Assembly: GCF_965225875.1 (NCBI RefSeq)
Contig: NZ_CBDDBS010000002.1
Location: 2,914,001-2,978,000 of the forward strand
Origin: Haliscomenobacter sp965225875
Lineage (GTDB): Bacteria > Bacteroidota > Bacteroidia > Chitinophagales > Saprospiraceae
Length of the DNA stretch: 64,000 bases
Direction of reading: 5' to 3'
Part shown: positions 18,248 to 26,635 of the stretch, piece by piece
How positions within the stretch are numbered: position 1 is the stretch's first letter
How the letters are laid out: the number at the start of each line of letters is the position of its first letter
The notes under the pieces: model-generated
Seen by the model: only the letters and a program-made list of their open reading frames with translations
Database searches by the model: none
Told to the model about the DNA's origin: nothing
Made by a program: the position numbers and the translations under genes

Positions 18248-18763
18248 ATGAAAACCATCCATAAATTTTTCTTTTTATCGCTGTTGCTCTGCGGTTTGTT
18301 TGCCTGTGAAGACGAAGATGCAATTCGTATTCCTCCTTTCCTGGAAGGGGCCAATATGCGCATAGTCATTGATGCCGACAAAAGTTCACTTAAATTGGCC
18401 AACATCAACAGCAGCACTTTTGAATTTGATGCCTATTCGATCAACAACAATATACAAAAAGTGGAATTGATTGGGGGATACATTAGCAAAACCGATACCG
18501 TTAAAAATGAGGTATTGTTAAGTTTGCCAGGTTCAGCTTTCACAAACGGAAAAGCCCGGGGAGTCATTACTGCGGCGGATGTGGTTAAGGCCTTTAAATT
18601 GGCAGGTATCTCTAGTCTGAAAGCAGGAGACAAAATTCTGCTGGAAAACCATGTGACGCTGACAGATGGACGGGTGATGAGCCCAGCCAACTCGGCGCCG
18701 AGTATCATTCAGGGGCAATATGCCAGTTTCACACCTTTTATAGAAATAGATGTTAAACCCTAG
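18248..18763 (+). CDS. Lipoprotein encoded after SusD, probable surface glycan-binding type
   Basis: 171 residues starting at ATG 18248. An upstream in-frame start at 18221 would place the type B repeat in the coding region and bury the signal peptide. The N-terminus MKTIHKFFFLSLLLCGLFAC is a lipoprotein signal with Cys20, followed by an acidic stretch (EDEDA) like a surface export signal. The remainder is beta-rich (SLKLANINSSTFEFDAY) and resembles small immunoglobulin-like domains found in SusE/F-position proteins. A nutrient-binding role is inferred only from its place in the operon. Confidence 0.75.
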   Translation: MKTIHKFFFLSLLLCGLFACEDEDAIRIPPFLEGANMRIVIDADKSSLKLANINSSTFEFDAYSINNNIQKVELIGGYISKTDTVKNEVLLSLPGSAFTNGKARGVITAADVVKAFKLAGISSLKAGDKILLENHVTLTDGRVMSPANSAPSIIQGQYASFTPFIEIDVKP

Positions 18764-18773
18764 CTAGGTGATT

Positions 18774-18825
18774 CTTCGGTTTCTAAGGTAGTAAAGAAGT
18801 TTTTTCACCACCTTAGAAACCGAAG
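18774..18825. repeat. Type C inverted repeat (CTTTGGTTTCTAAGGTGGT family), copy 1
   Basis: Left arm 18774-18791 and right arm 18808-18825 pair with one mismatch around CTTCGGTTTCTAAGGT. The sequence begins 11 bases after the lipoprotein stop and is a probable operon terminator region. The rest of the space to 19060 is AT-rich with nothing I can name. Confidence 0.8.
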
Positions 18826-19059
18826 ACACTTAAGGTGCACCTTAGGGGTTTTTAAGAAAACGTTCAAGTTGACATGTTTTTTCAATTTGGTAAAACACCT
18901 GACAAAATCACCCAATTTTAACACCTAAACCCTCTGTTTTTTGCAACCTTTTTAAAAAAATGATCACTTTGTTGATATAGCAGACTTGTGGGAATTGACA
19001 ATACATTTAGCGTGCTGAGTTGAGGACCACAAGTTGATTTATCCAAACCCGACTGACTT

Positions 19060-19695
19060 ATGATAGCCCAAGCTCGACCGATCAGAGTGGCTATTATTGA
19101 TGGGCAATCCCCCAATGCCAAAGGCTTGTCCTTGCTCATCAATGGTACTGCTGGTCTGCAGGTTGCACATGTGTATGCCTCGGCCAAAGAGGCGCTGGGA
19201 GATCTGAACAAGGACTCACCAGACGTATTGCTGTTCTTATTGGGGCAACCCGATGTGGAAGAGTTGTCCAGTATCGCGGCCATTCGGCGCCTCTTGCCAC
19301 TGGTCAAAATCATTGTCGTATCTGAACGGGAGGATGAGGACCTCGTTTTTCATATGTTGAAAGCCGGGGCTGGAGGTTTTTTGACCCGTGATGTCTCGCC
19401 ACTCAAACTGCTCGAAGCCATCCGCGAAATTCAGGATGGTGGTGCCCCCATGACCATGAATGTGGCCCGCCTGGTGGTGGCTTCTTTTTTCAAAAACAAC
19501 GATTCTTTGCTTACGCCCCGTGAACGCGAGGTACTCAGCTGGATGGCGCGGGGAAAAAGTTATACCCAAATTGCCGACATTTTGTACGTAGACAAAGAAA
19601 CAGTGCGCTCGCACATCAAAAACATTTACGGCAAACTGGAGGTGCACTCCAAGGCCGACGCCATTGAAAAAGCAACACTGGAAAAATTGATTTAA
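19060..19695 (+). CDS. LuxR/NarL-family regulator with a degenerate receiver domain
   Basis: 211 residues with receiver (8-125) and LuxR HTH (145-211; LLTPREREVLSWMARGKSY) in NarL/FixJ order. The receiver fold is clear, but the sites needed for phosphorylation are gone: the phosphoacceptor position is Leu60 (PDVLLFLLGQP instead of ...LMD...MP), the acidic pair is D14-G15, and the conserved lysine is Arg110 (FLTRDVSP). Ser88 replaces the usual Thr/Ser. It therefore probably works without phosphorylation, by constitutive dimerisation, ligand binding or protein contact. No histidine kinase is adjacent. A strong terminator follows. Confidence 0.88.
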   Translation: MIAQARPIRVAIIDGQSPNAKGLSLLINGTAGLQVAHVYASAKEALGDLNKDSPDVLLFLLGQPDVEELSSIAAIRRLLPLVKIIVVSEREDEDLVFHMLKAGAGGFLTRDVSPLKLLEAIREIQDGGAPMTMNVARLVVASFFKNNDSLLTPREREVLSWMARGKSYTQIADILYVDKETVRSHIKNIYGKLEVHSKADAIEKATLEKLI

Positions 19696-19756
19696 ACCCC
19701 GGAAGCGTGTGCTTACACGCGAAAGACTGAGAGTTTTTTCATACTAATTTTGATTG

Positions 19757-19787
19757 GCCACCTCTTTGTGACAGAGGTGGCTTTTTT
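19757..19787 (+). terminator. Rho-independent terminator of the LuxR-type gene
   Basis: A 9-bp perfect GC-rich stem (GCCACCTCT/AGAGGTGGC) with a 7-base loop is followed by six T. It lies 62 bases after the stop codon. Just after it, 19787-19860 holds further small stems (CTTTAAGGGC/GCCCTTAAAG). Confidence 0.9.
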
Positions 19788-19898
19788 ACTTTAAGGGCCT
19801 TGCCCTTAAAGTAAAAAGGGCGGTGCCCTTTATTGGGAGATGACGCCCCTTCAGGGCTTTGTAGAGCGGGAAGTTTTGGGGTTTTCCATTAAAACTGT

Positions 19899-20057
19899 GT
19901 AACTATTTAGCAGCCGCCTGCGGCGGTTTTTTATTTTATACCACTAAGACACTAAGGCACAAAGATATTAAGCGCAAAAATGTTGTCTCTTGGTGTCTTT
20001 GCGTCTTAGTGTCTTCGTGGTGAAAAATCCCGCCGCAGGCGGCTGCTAAATAGTTAC
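19899..20057. repeat. Nested inverted repeat: perfect 28-bp outer stem enclosing a type B repeat
   Basis: Outer arms 19899-19926 and 20030-20057 are perfectly complementary over 28 bases and contain the GC-rich word CCGCCTGCGGCGG. Inside, arms 19941-19964 and 19997-20020 are a type B repeat (CACTAAGACACTAAGG words) matching at 21 of 24 positions. The whole could fold into one stem of more than 50 bp. It fills most of the gap between the LuxR-type gene and the TMEM220-like gene. Confidence 0.88.
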
Positions 20058-20105
20058 AAAACTGTTTCCTTTTTTCTAACTTTCCTCCACAAAATCAACC
20101 ATACT

Positions 20106-20471
20106 ATGAAAGTCCTCAATTTGATTCTTGCGGTGCTGTTTATTCTTTTTGCGGTGGTCCAATACAACGACCCAGATCCCTGGGGCTGGGCTGCTTTGTA
20201 CCTGTATGTAGCGGCTGCCTGCGGCATGGCTGCCTTTGGCAAAAGCAATAAGTTTATGCTAATCCTGGGGCTGGGCGTGAGTGCCATTTGGATGTTGACC
20301 CTCCTGCCCGATTTTATCCATTGGGTTCAAATGGGTATGCCGACAATTGTGGCACACATGAAAGCCGAAGCTCCACACATTGAGCTGACCCGGGAGTTTT
20401 TGGGCCTGGTGGTGTGTATGTCGGCATTGGGGTGGCAATGGTATCGCTTGCGCAAAAGTCAAAAAGCTTGA
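20106..20471 (+). CDS. TMEM220-family small membrane protein
   Basis: 121 residues with four hydrophobic segments. The first (LILAVLFILFAVVQYNDPDPW) carries the VQYNDPDPWGW motif that defines the transmembrane 220 family. The function of the family is unknown. It ends just before a half copy of the type A repeat and is followed by rsmG. Confidence 0.8.
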   Translation: MKVLNLILAVLFILFAVVQYNDPDPWGWAALYLYVAAACGMAAFGKSNKFMLILGLGVSAIWMLTLLPDFIHWVQMGMPTIVAHMKAEAPHIELTREFLGLVVCMSALGWQWYRLRKSQKA

Positions 20472-20480
20472 GTATTGTGT

Positions 20481-20520
20481 GGTAGTCTCAACTTCTCAAG
20501 CCCTCAACTGCTCAACTACT
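20481..20520. repeat. Half copy of the type A repeat
   Basis: GGTAGTCTCAACTTCTCAAG and further CTCAACT words match only the right arm of type A elements. No left arm with GTTGAG words is present, so it cannot form the hairpin. It ends 10 bases before the rsmG -7 element and overlaps where its -33 should be. Confidence 0.7.
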
Positions 20521-20530
20521 CCAGTTTTGT

Positions 20531-20538
20531 TATCTTTG
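20531..20538 (+). promoter_or_regulatory. -7 promoter element of rsmG
   Basis: TATCTTTG matches the Bacteroidetes -7 consensus TAnnTTTG exactly and is followed by CGGCG, about 28 bases before the rsmG ATG. No good -33 is visible because the half type A repeat occupies that place. Confidence 0.5.
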
Positions 20539-20566
20539 CGGCGTACAAAAAAAGCCAAGCCAATCG

Positions 20567-21193
20567 ATGCAGGTTATCCTAGACTATTTTCCCAACCTCA
20601 ACGCCCAACAACAGGCGCAATTTGCGCAGTTGGACGAATTGTACCGGGAGTGGAATGCCAAGATCAACGTTGTATCGCGCAAGGACATTGATTCCCTTTA
20701 TGCGCACCACATCCTCCATTCATTGGGCATCGCTAAGGTGGTGCAGTTCAAACCCGGTGCAGAGATACTCGACATTGGTACGGGGGGCGGTTTGCCAGGG
20801 ATTCCACTGGCGATTGTTTTTCCCGAAACCCAGTTTACGTTGGTGGATGGAACAGGTAAAAAAATCCTGGTCGTCAAGGAAATTGCCCAGGCTTTGGGAT
20901 TAAAAAACGTGGATGCCCAGCATGCCCGCGCCGAAGAACTCAAGCGACAGTTTGACTTTACCGTCTGTCGGGCCGTGACAACGCTGGATAAACTGTGTGC
21001 CTGGAGTTGGCCACTCATCAAGCGCAAGCAGCAGCACGCCTTGCCCAATGGCCTGATCACGCTCAAGGGTGGAAATCTGCGTGAAGAAATTGCGGCTTTG
21101 CCGAAAGGATCTTTTGTGAACAAAATTCCCCTCAGCAACTTTTTTAAAGATCCTTATTATGAGGAAAAATATGCTGTGTACGTTCAAGCTTAA
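20567..21193 (+). CDS. rsmG: 16S rRNA (guanine(527)-N(7))-methyltransferase RsmG
   Basis: A 208-residue class I SAM methyltransferase that makes m7G527 in 16S rRNA. It has the family start FAQLDELYREWNAKINVVSRKD, the SAM-binding loop ILDIGTGGGLPGIPLAI near residue 66 and VCRAVTTLDKLCAWSWPLI. Length fits GidB/RsmG proteins. It has its own -7 element and precedes a membrane protein gene by 67 bases. Confidence 0.93.
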   Translation: MQVILDYFPNLNAQQQAQFAQLDELYREWNAKINVVSRKDIDSLYAHHILHSLGIAKVVQFKPGAEILDIGTGGGLPGIPLAIVFPETQFTLVDGTGKKILVVKEIAQALGLKNVDAQHARAEELKRQFDFTVCRAVTTLDKLCAWSWPLIKRKQQHALPNGLITLKGGNLREEIAALPKGSFVNKIPLSNFFKDPYYEEKYAVYVQA

Positions 21194-21260
21194 AAGAGTC
21201 GTTTACAGCAATGGGAACCGTCTATTCATCACCCCTTTGACTTACCTCTAATCACCACTT

Positions 21261-22343
21261 ATGCCACGATATTTGCTCAATTTTTTGAAGTTTCTCTTAT
21301 TCCTGGGCGTTGGCGTTGTCATTTTGTACCTTTTGTACCGCCATCAAAATGCTGCTTTTCAGGCAGAATGCGCCTTGAAGGGAATTCCCGGCGAAGAATG
21401 TAGTTTGATTGATAAAGTAGTTCACGATTTTGGCACAGTAAGAGTAAGCTGGTTGTTTTTGGTGCTTTGTGCCTTTGTGGTAAGCAACATTTCCCGGGCG
21501 ATTCGCTGGAACATGTTGATCAAACCGCTGGGTTATACGCCACGGCTCATCAATTCCTTTTTCTGCATCATGATTGGTTATTTTGCCAATCTGGGTTTGC
21601 CCCGTTTAGGTGAGGTTTTGCGGGCGGGTACCATGGCACAATACGAAAAAATTCCGGTGGAAAAAGTAATGGGCACCGTGGTGGTGGATCGGGTGATTGA
21701 TGTGATCAGCATTTTGCTGGTTACCGCCCTGTCGATTGGCCTGGAATACGATACCATCCTCGCTTTTGCTAAGCAACATGTATCAATTGCAGATAAAATT
21801 GCGCTTTTGCAAAAAATGATCTTGTGGGGCATTCCGCTGATGCTCCTTGGTTTTGGTGTACTGTGGTACTTCCGCAAACCACTGCTGGCGACCAGCATTG
21901 GACAAAAAATCACCAATCTGGCACAAGGTTTTTGGCAAGGCATCCAAACGGTACGCCAATTGGAGCGCCCCTGGTTGTTTGTATTCCACAGTTTTTTGAT
22001 TTGGTTCATGTACTATTCCATGACTTATCTCAATTTCCATGCTTTTCCCCCCACCGCACACCTTTCCCTGGTAGCCGCGCTGATCACTTTTGTGTTTGGC
22101 GGTTGGGGCATTGTGATTCCTTCGCCTGGGGGGATGGGCACCTACCATTTTTTGGCACAAACCGCGCTGGCCATGTACGGCATCAGTGGGGATGATGGTT
22201 TTTCCTGGGCCAACATCTCCTTCTTTACCATCCAATTGGGTGGTAACGTGGGGATTGGCTTGGCTTCCTGGCTGTTGTTGCCCGTAGTAAACCGCAACTA
22301 CCAACCCAAAACCTTGAGCCATGAGCATGCTGGCACAAATTGA
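21261..22343 (+). CDS. Lysylphosphatidylglycerol synthetase-like integral membrane protein (UPF0104)
   Basis: 360 residues with about eight membrane segments and the conserved block SNISRAIRWNMLIKPLGY followed by IGYFANLGLPRLGEVLRAGTMAQYE, then GGWGIVIPSPGGMGTYHFLAQTAL. This is the flippase-like membrane domain of MprF without the aminoacyl transferase part. Stand-alone members probably move or shield a lipid, but the substrate is not known. Its last 23 bases overlap the start of rfaE2, so the two are co-translated. Confidence 0.85.
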   Translation: MPRYLLNFLKFLLFLGVGVVILYLLYRHQNAAFQAECALKGIPGEECSLIDKVVHDFGTVRVSWLFLVLCAFVVSNISRAIRWNMLIKPLGYTPRLINSFFCIMIGYFANLGLPRLGEVLRAGTMAQYEKIPVEKVMGTVVVDRVIDVISILLVTALSIGLEYDTILAFAKQHVSIADKIALLQKMILWGIPLMLLGFGVLWYFRKPLLATSIGQKITNLAQGFWQGIQTVRQLERPWLFVFHSFLIWFMYYSMTYLNFHAFPPTAHLSLVAALITFVFGGWGIVIPSPGGMGTYHFLAQTALAMYGISGDDGFSWANISFFTIQLGGNVGIGLASWLLLPVVNRNYQPKTLSHEHAGTN

Positions 22344-22812
22344 AGCTAAAATCCTGGATTGGGATGCTGCAAGCCAGAAAGTGCGGGAATGGCAAGCTCT
22401 GGGCGAAAAGGTAGTGTTTACCAATGGTTGCTTCGACCTTTTGCATTACGGGCATTTGCACTATCTGGCACAAGCCCGGGACTTGGGGCAAAGGCTGGTG
22501 CTGGGCCTGAATTCGGCTGCTTCGGTATCGCGCCTGAAAGGGCCGCATCGCCCCATCAACGACGAGCATACCCGCATCTGGCAAATGGCCTCCCTACAAT
22601 TTATCGATATAGTAGTCACGTTTGAAGAAGATACTCCCTGGGATTTGCTCCAGGCGCTCCAACCGGATATTCTGGTGAAAGGAGGAGATTATGCGCCGGA
22701 AAGCATCGTTGGGGCTGATATTGTGCTAGGGAGGGGTGGAAAAGTGATGACCTTGCCTTTTGTGGAGGGGTACTCTACGACTTCGATTGAACAAAAGATC
22801 AAGAATAGTTAA
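22321..22812 (+). CDS. rfaE2: D-glycero-beta-D-manno-heptose 1-phosphate adenylyltransferase
   Basis: 163 residues of the nucleotidyltransferase half of HldE: KVVFTNGCFDLLHYGHLHYL (HxGH motif), SVSRLKGPHRPIN and a C-terminal GYSTTSIEQKI. It makes ADP-heptose precursor for lipopolysaccharide core. The kinase half is absent, as is usual when HldA and HldC-type proteins are separate. It overlaps the preceding membrane protein gene. The start may be the ATG at 22321 or 22327. Confidence 0.92.
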   Translation: MSMLAQIEAKILDWDAASQKVREWQALGEKVVFTNGCFDLLHYGHLHYLAQARDLGQRLVLGLNSAASVSRLKGPHRPINDEHTRIWQMASLQFIDIVVTFEEDTPWDLLQALQPDILVKGGDYAPESIVGADIVLGRGGKVMTLPFVEGYSTTSIEQKIKNS

Positions 22813-22843
22813 CGATTGACATAGATTGACTCCCAATATTCTC

Positions 22844-22968
22844 CCAAAGCGACAAAATGAGCACAAAGGACACAAAAGCAGCACAAAGGGCACAAAGCGG
22901 CGTCAACGTCTAACTTTGTGCCCTTTGTGCTGCCTTTGTGTCCTTTGTGAAAAAATATGTCGCTTTGG
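22844..22968. repeat. Type B inverted repeat with AAAGCGACA ends, copy 3
   Basis: Left arm 22844-22897 and right arm 22914-22968 pair almost completely. Arms are CACAAAGG words framed by CCAAAGCGACA/TGTCGCTTTGG. It is a close relative of the element at 63492-63618, sharing ends, arms and a loop-side GTCTAACTTTGTG. It lies between rfaE2 and the Wzi-like gene. Confidence 0.9.
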
Positions 22969-23008
22969 AAAAAGCTTGGAGACAATCCACGCCATTGAAA
23001 ATTCGCAC

Positions 23009-24784
23009 ATGAGAAAACAACTCCTTTTTTTCTTCCTGTTCCTCATCGCGACAGGAAACGCCCACGCCCAAAGCAGCCCCATTCCCCGTGGCAACTACGC
23101 CTACTCCATCCTGGATCGCCTAGAAATCCTCGGCGGAATCGAAGCGCCTTATCACTCCTCGCTCAAATACTACGCCCGCAGCAAAGTCACCCAATTTGCC
23201 TTACAACTGGATTCCTTATCCTCTGTCAATTGGTCTACCCTGGATCGGGAGGATTTGAACTACCTTTTTCTCGACAACAATGAATGGCTGGGGCAAGCCG
23301 CTTTGCCCAATACCATTGGTGGCCCCAAATACCAGCCAAGAGGGGATAGTGTGGTGAACATGATCGAAGCCAGTTTGCGCAGCACCCATTACCAACGCAG
23401 CAAACGGCAGCTCTTCAAATGGCTTTACCCAACGCCAGCCAACCTTTTTGAGGTAAATACCCCCGATTTTCATTTGCGGCTCAACCCAGTCCTCAACATG
23501 CAACTGGGCAAAACCAACGATGATACTCAAAAATTTTTCCAATACTCACGAGGTGTAGAATTGCGGGCAGGCATCGATGATCGGGTATTTGTATACATGA
23601 ACTTGCTGGAAAATCAGGCCCAATACCCCCAGTATGTGCGGGATTTGTACAACAAAACCTATGCTTTACCCGGTGCAGCTTTGGTAAAAAATTACAACAG
23701 CAAGTTTCTGAAATTCAACAATGGCTATGATTTTTTGCTGAGTGATGGCTATGTCGGGTTCAATTTGACGCGGCACATTGGTACGCAAGTTGGTTTTGGC
23801 CGCAATTTTATCGGCAATGGCTACCGCTCCTTACTGTTGTCCGATTTTGCACCTAATTATTTTTACCTCAAGCTCAATTGGCACATCTGGAAGTTTCATT
23901 TTCAAAACATTTTTGCCGAGATGGTGTCCTCCTCACCCAATTTTAACAGCAACAATGTCATTGAAAAGAAAAAATACATGGCCGCTCACCACCTGAGCAT
24001 CAACCTGGGGCCAAATCTCAACCTGGGACTTTTTGAAACCGTGATGTTCTCCCGGCCCGATCACTTTGAATTCCACTACCTCAATCCAGTCATTTTCTAT
24101 CGGGCAGTGGAGCAAGGTTTGGGAAGCCCGGACAACGTGATCCTGGGTTTTGATGGCAAGTGGAACCTGTTTCGCAAAATTCAACTCTACGGCCAGTTGA
24201 CCATTGATGAATTTTTATTCAAACGCCTCATCTCTGACAACCAAGGCTATTGGGCCAACAAATTTGCGTTGCAAGCTGGCTTGAAATACGTGAATGCACT
24301 GGGGATAGATCACCTGGACTTGCAATTGGAGTACAACCTGGCTCGGCCTTACACCTACGCCCACTTCGACACAGCATCCACCTATACTCAGATCAACCAA
24401 CCCCTGGCACATCCACTCGGTGCGAATTTTAAAGAATTCATCGCCATGCTGCGCTACCAGCCTTTCAAAAAACTGGTGTTGGATGTTCGCTACATCCGAG
24501 CCAATTTTGGAGAAGATGGTCCGACTGACAACTGGGGCGGCAACATCCTGCTCAACAACTACAAATTCCAGCGCGAATACGGCAATTTCATCGGTCAGGG
24601 TATCGCTGCTGAAACTTCTTTGCTGGGTTTGGACCTGAGTTACCAATTAGCGCATAATGTTTTCATTGATCTTCAGTATTTTTACCGCCGAAAGGACAGC
24701 GCCGAAAATGCGCGAGATCAAAAAGCCCAATTCATCAGTGCAGGAGTACGGGTGAATATGGGGAAACTTAGAATGGACTTTTAA
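23009..24784 (+). CDS. Capsule assembly Wzi/RemB-like outer membrane protein
   Basis: 591 residues from ATG 23009. A start at 22826 would translate the type B repeat and hide the signal peptide. MRKQLLFFFLFLIATGNAHAQ is a signal sequence. The rest is a beta-barrel-like pattern with aromatic alternation and the segment FYRAVEQGLGSPDNVILGFDGKW..., resembling Caps_assemb_Wzi and gliding protein RemB of Bacteroidetes. Roles in surface polysaccharide attachment or motility are known for relatives; which applies here is not evident. It follows heptose and membrane genes, consistent with an envelope role. Confidence 0.72.
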   Translation: MRKQLLFFFLFLIATGNAHAQSSPIPRGNYAYSILDRLEILGGIEAPYHSSLKYYARSKVTQFALQLDSLSSVNWSTLDREDLNYLFLDNNEWLGQAALPNTIGGPKYQPRGDSVVNMIEASLRSTHYQRSKRQLFKWLYPTPANLFEVNTPDFHLRLNPVLNMQLGKTNDDTQKFFQYSRGVELRAGIDDRVFVYMNLLENQAQYPQYVRDLYNKTYALPGAALVKNYNSKFLKFNNGYDFLLSDGYVGFNLTRHIGTQVGFGRNFIGNGYRSLLLSDFAPNYFYLKLNWHIWKFHFQNIFAEMVSSSPNFNSNNVIEKKKYMAAHHLSINLGPNLNLGLFETVMFSRPDHFEFHYLNPVIFYRAVEQGLGSPDNVILGFDGKWNLFRKIQLYGQLTIDEFLFKRLISDNQGYWANKFALQAGLKYVNALGIDHLDLQLEYNLARPYTYAHFDTASTYTQINQPLAHPLGANFKEFIAMLRYQPFKKLVLDVRYIRANFGEDGPTDNWGGNILLNNYKFQREYGNFIGQGIAAETSLLGLDLSYQLAHNVFIDLQYFYRRKDSAENARDQKAQFISAGVRVNMGKLRMDF

Positions 24785-24785
24785 T

Positions 24786-24876
24786 GAGTTGAGAAGTTGA
24801 GAGGTTGAGGAGTTGAGGCTACCGCAGCGGCTTGGACGCAAACGTTCTCAACTCCTCAACTTCTCAACCCCTCAAC
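24786..24876. repeat. Type A inverted repeat, copy 2
   Basis: Left arm 24786-24827 (GAGTTGAGAAGTTGAG ... GAGGCTACCGCAG) and right arm 24845-24876 (CTCAACTCCTCAACTTCTC ...). It starts right after the Wzi-like stop and ends 14 bases before glgP. Here the right-hand CTGCGGTAGCC core is missing, so only the word-repeat arms pair. Confidence 0.85.
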
Positions 24877-24890
24877 AATAAACACAACTT

Positions 24891-26510
24891 ATGGCAACCC
24901 AAACAAATCCTTCAGTAGCCTACTTCTGTATGGAGTACGGCTTGGACCAATCCTTCAAGGCTTACGCAGGTGGTCTGGGTATTCTGGCGGGCGACTACAT
25001 GAAAGGCGCCAAAGACCACAATTTTCCCATCGTTGGCATTGGTATCAAATGGAAACAAGGCTACACCGATCAGCGGATCGACCCCATGGGTAAGCCTTAT
25101 GATACCTACCACAACTACAACTACGACTTTATGGAGGACACTGGCGTCAGTGTTACCGTAGAAATTCGTGGCCTGGAAGTGGAATGTAAAGTGTGGAAGC
25201 TAGAAGCCTTTGGCAACGCTCCCCTCTATCTGCTGGATACCGACATCCCCGGCAACAACGACACCTGGGTGACCGGTCAATTGTACGGCTGGTTTGGCGA
25301 AGAGCGCATCGCTCAGGAAATTGTACTAGGCATCGGCGGTGTACGGGCCCTCCGCAAACTGGGCATCAAGGTAGATGTATACCACTTCAACGAAGGGCAC
25401 GCCCTTTTCGCGGGTTTTGAATTGCTGCGCGAAAAGATGGAAGAAGAAGAACTGGATTTTGAAGAAGCGGTGGATGCAGTGAAAAGCGAAATCGTGTTCA
25501 CCACCCATACCCCTATTGTACAGGGCAACGAGTCGCACCCCATCGAGCGCATCATGTACATGGGCGCAAACATGCACCTGACTTGGGAGCAATTGGAAGA
25601 ACTGGGGGGCAGCCCATTCAACATGACTGTTGGAGCACTGCGTTTGTCCAAAAAGTCAAACGCCGTAGCGCAATTGCACGGCGAGACTTCCAATAAAATG
25701 TGGGCGGAAATTGAGGATCGTTCAGAAATTATCGCCATTACCAACGCTATTCACCTGCCTACCTGGGTAGATCCAGCAATGATTGCGGCGGCTGAAAACG
25801 ACGGTGACCTTTGGGCAACCCACTTGCAGAACAAACGTTCGATGATCGACTTCATCGAAGCCAAAACGGGGCACCGCCTGGATGAGAACAACCTGATCAT
25901 CGGTTTCTCCCGCCGTGCTGCACCGTACAAGCGTTCCGATTTAATCTTTACTGATCCTGAGGTAATTGCACCCTTGCTGGAATCACGCAAGGTTCAGATC
26001 GTTTTCTCGGGTAAGGCACACCCGCTGGATGATACGGGCAAAGGAATCGTAGCCAACCTGGTGAAAATGGCGCGCCAATACCCCAAAGCGGTCATCTTCC
26101 TCGAAAACTACGACATGGCGATCGGGCGTATGCTCACGCGTGGCTCGGATATCTGGTTGAACAATCCGCGTCGTCCGCTCGAAGCGAGTGGTACTTCAGG
26201 GATGAAGGCAGCCATGAACGGGGTATTGAATTTCTCCATCCTAGACGGCTGGTGGCCTGAAGCTTGTGAGCACGGCGTGAACGGCTGGCAATTTGGCGAT
26301 GCCTACGAAAACGAAGAGGATGTAGAGGCTCACGACGCTCATGACCTGAAGGCACTCTACGACGTGCTTTTGAACGAAGTGATCCCAACTTACTACAAGG
26401 ACCGCAAAAAATGGGTCGCCATGATGAAGGCGAGTATCCTGAGTACGAAGGACCAGTTTGCGGTGAAACGGATGTTGGAGGAGTATTATGAGTTGTTGTA
26501 TAAGGCGTAG
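24891..26510 (+). CDS. glgP: Alpha-glucan (glycogen/maltodextrin) phosphorylase, short GT35 type
   Basis: 539 residues. It releases glucose 1-phosphate from alpha-1,4-glucans using pyridoxal phosphate. Visible motifs are YFCMEYGLDQSFKAYAGGLGILAGDY at the start, VYHFNEGHALF, FTTHTPIVQGNESHP, and the PLP-lysine region PLEASGTSGMKAAMNGVLN near residue 440. It is shorter than the 800-residue type but matches the ThermoP-like clade. No other glycogen gene is in the window. A clear terminator follows. The last 25 sense codons have 16 ending in G and 2 in C. Confidence 0.92.
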   Translation: MATQTNPSVAYFCMEYGLDQSFKAYAGGLGILAGDYMKGAKDHNFPIVGIGIKWKQGYTDQRIDPMGKPYDTYHNYNYDFMEDTGVSVTVEIRGLEVECKVWKLEAFGNAPLYLLDTDIPGNNDTWVTGQLYGWFGEERIAQEIVLGIGGVRALRKLGIKVDVYHFNEGHALFAGFELLREKMEEEELDFEEAVDAVKSEIVFTTHTPIVQGNESHPIERIMYMGANMHLTWEQLEELGGSPFNMTVGALRLSKKSNAVAQLHGETSNKMWAEIEDRSEIIAITNAIHLPTWVDPAMIAAAENDGDLWATHLQNKRSMIDFIEAKTGHRLDENNLIIGFSRRAAPYKRSDLIFTDPEVIAPLLESRKVQIVFSGKAHPLDDTGKGIVANLVKMARQYPKAVIFLENYDMAIGRMLTRGSDIWLNNPRRPLEASGTSGMKAAMNGVLNFSILDGWWPEACEHGVNGWQFGDAYENEEDVEAHDAHDLKALYDVLLNEVIPTYYKDRKKWVAMMKASILSTKDQFAVKRMLEEYYELLYKA

Positions 26511-26535
26511 GGAGTTCTGATACTGAATATGTTGG

Positions 26536-26574
26536 AAGGGTTTGAGGTGCGCTTAGTCCCTCAAACCCTTTTGT
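26536..26574 (+). terminator. Terminator of glgP
   Basis: A perfect 12-bp stem (AAGGGTTTGAGG/CCTCAAACCCTT, arms 26536-26547 and 26559-26570) with an 11-base loop, followed by TTGTATTT. It starts 26 bases after the glgP stop and could also work for the leftward gene ending at 26636. Confidence 0.8.
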
Positions 26575-26635
26575 ATTTAACCCATTAGCAAGAGTTTCGC
26601 TTTGATATTTGACTTAAAACTTCCTATGATAGGCC

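Noticed and set aside
16371..20057. CRISPR-like arrays from the repeating GTTGAG and CACTAAG words
   Set aside because: The units are 8-9 bases with no unique spacers, and they form inverted, not direct, arrangements.
22826..23008. N-terminal extension of the Wzi-like protein
   Set aside because: It translates the type B palindrome and would place the signal peptide at residue 62.
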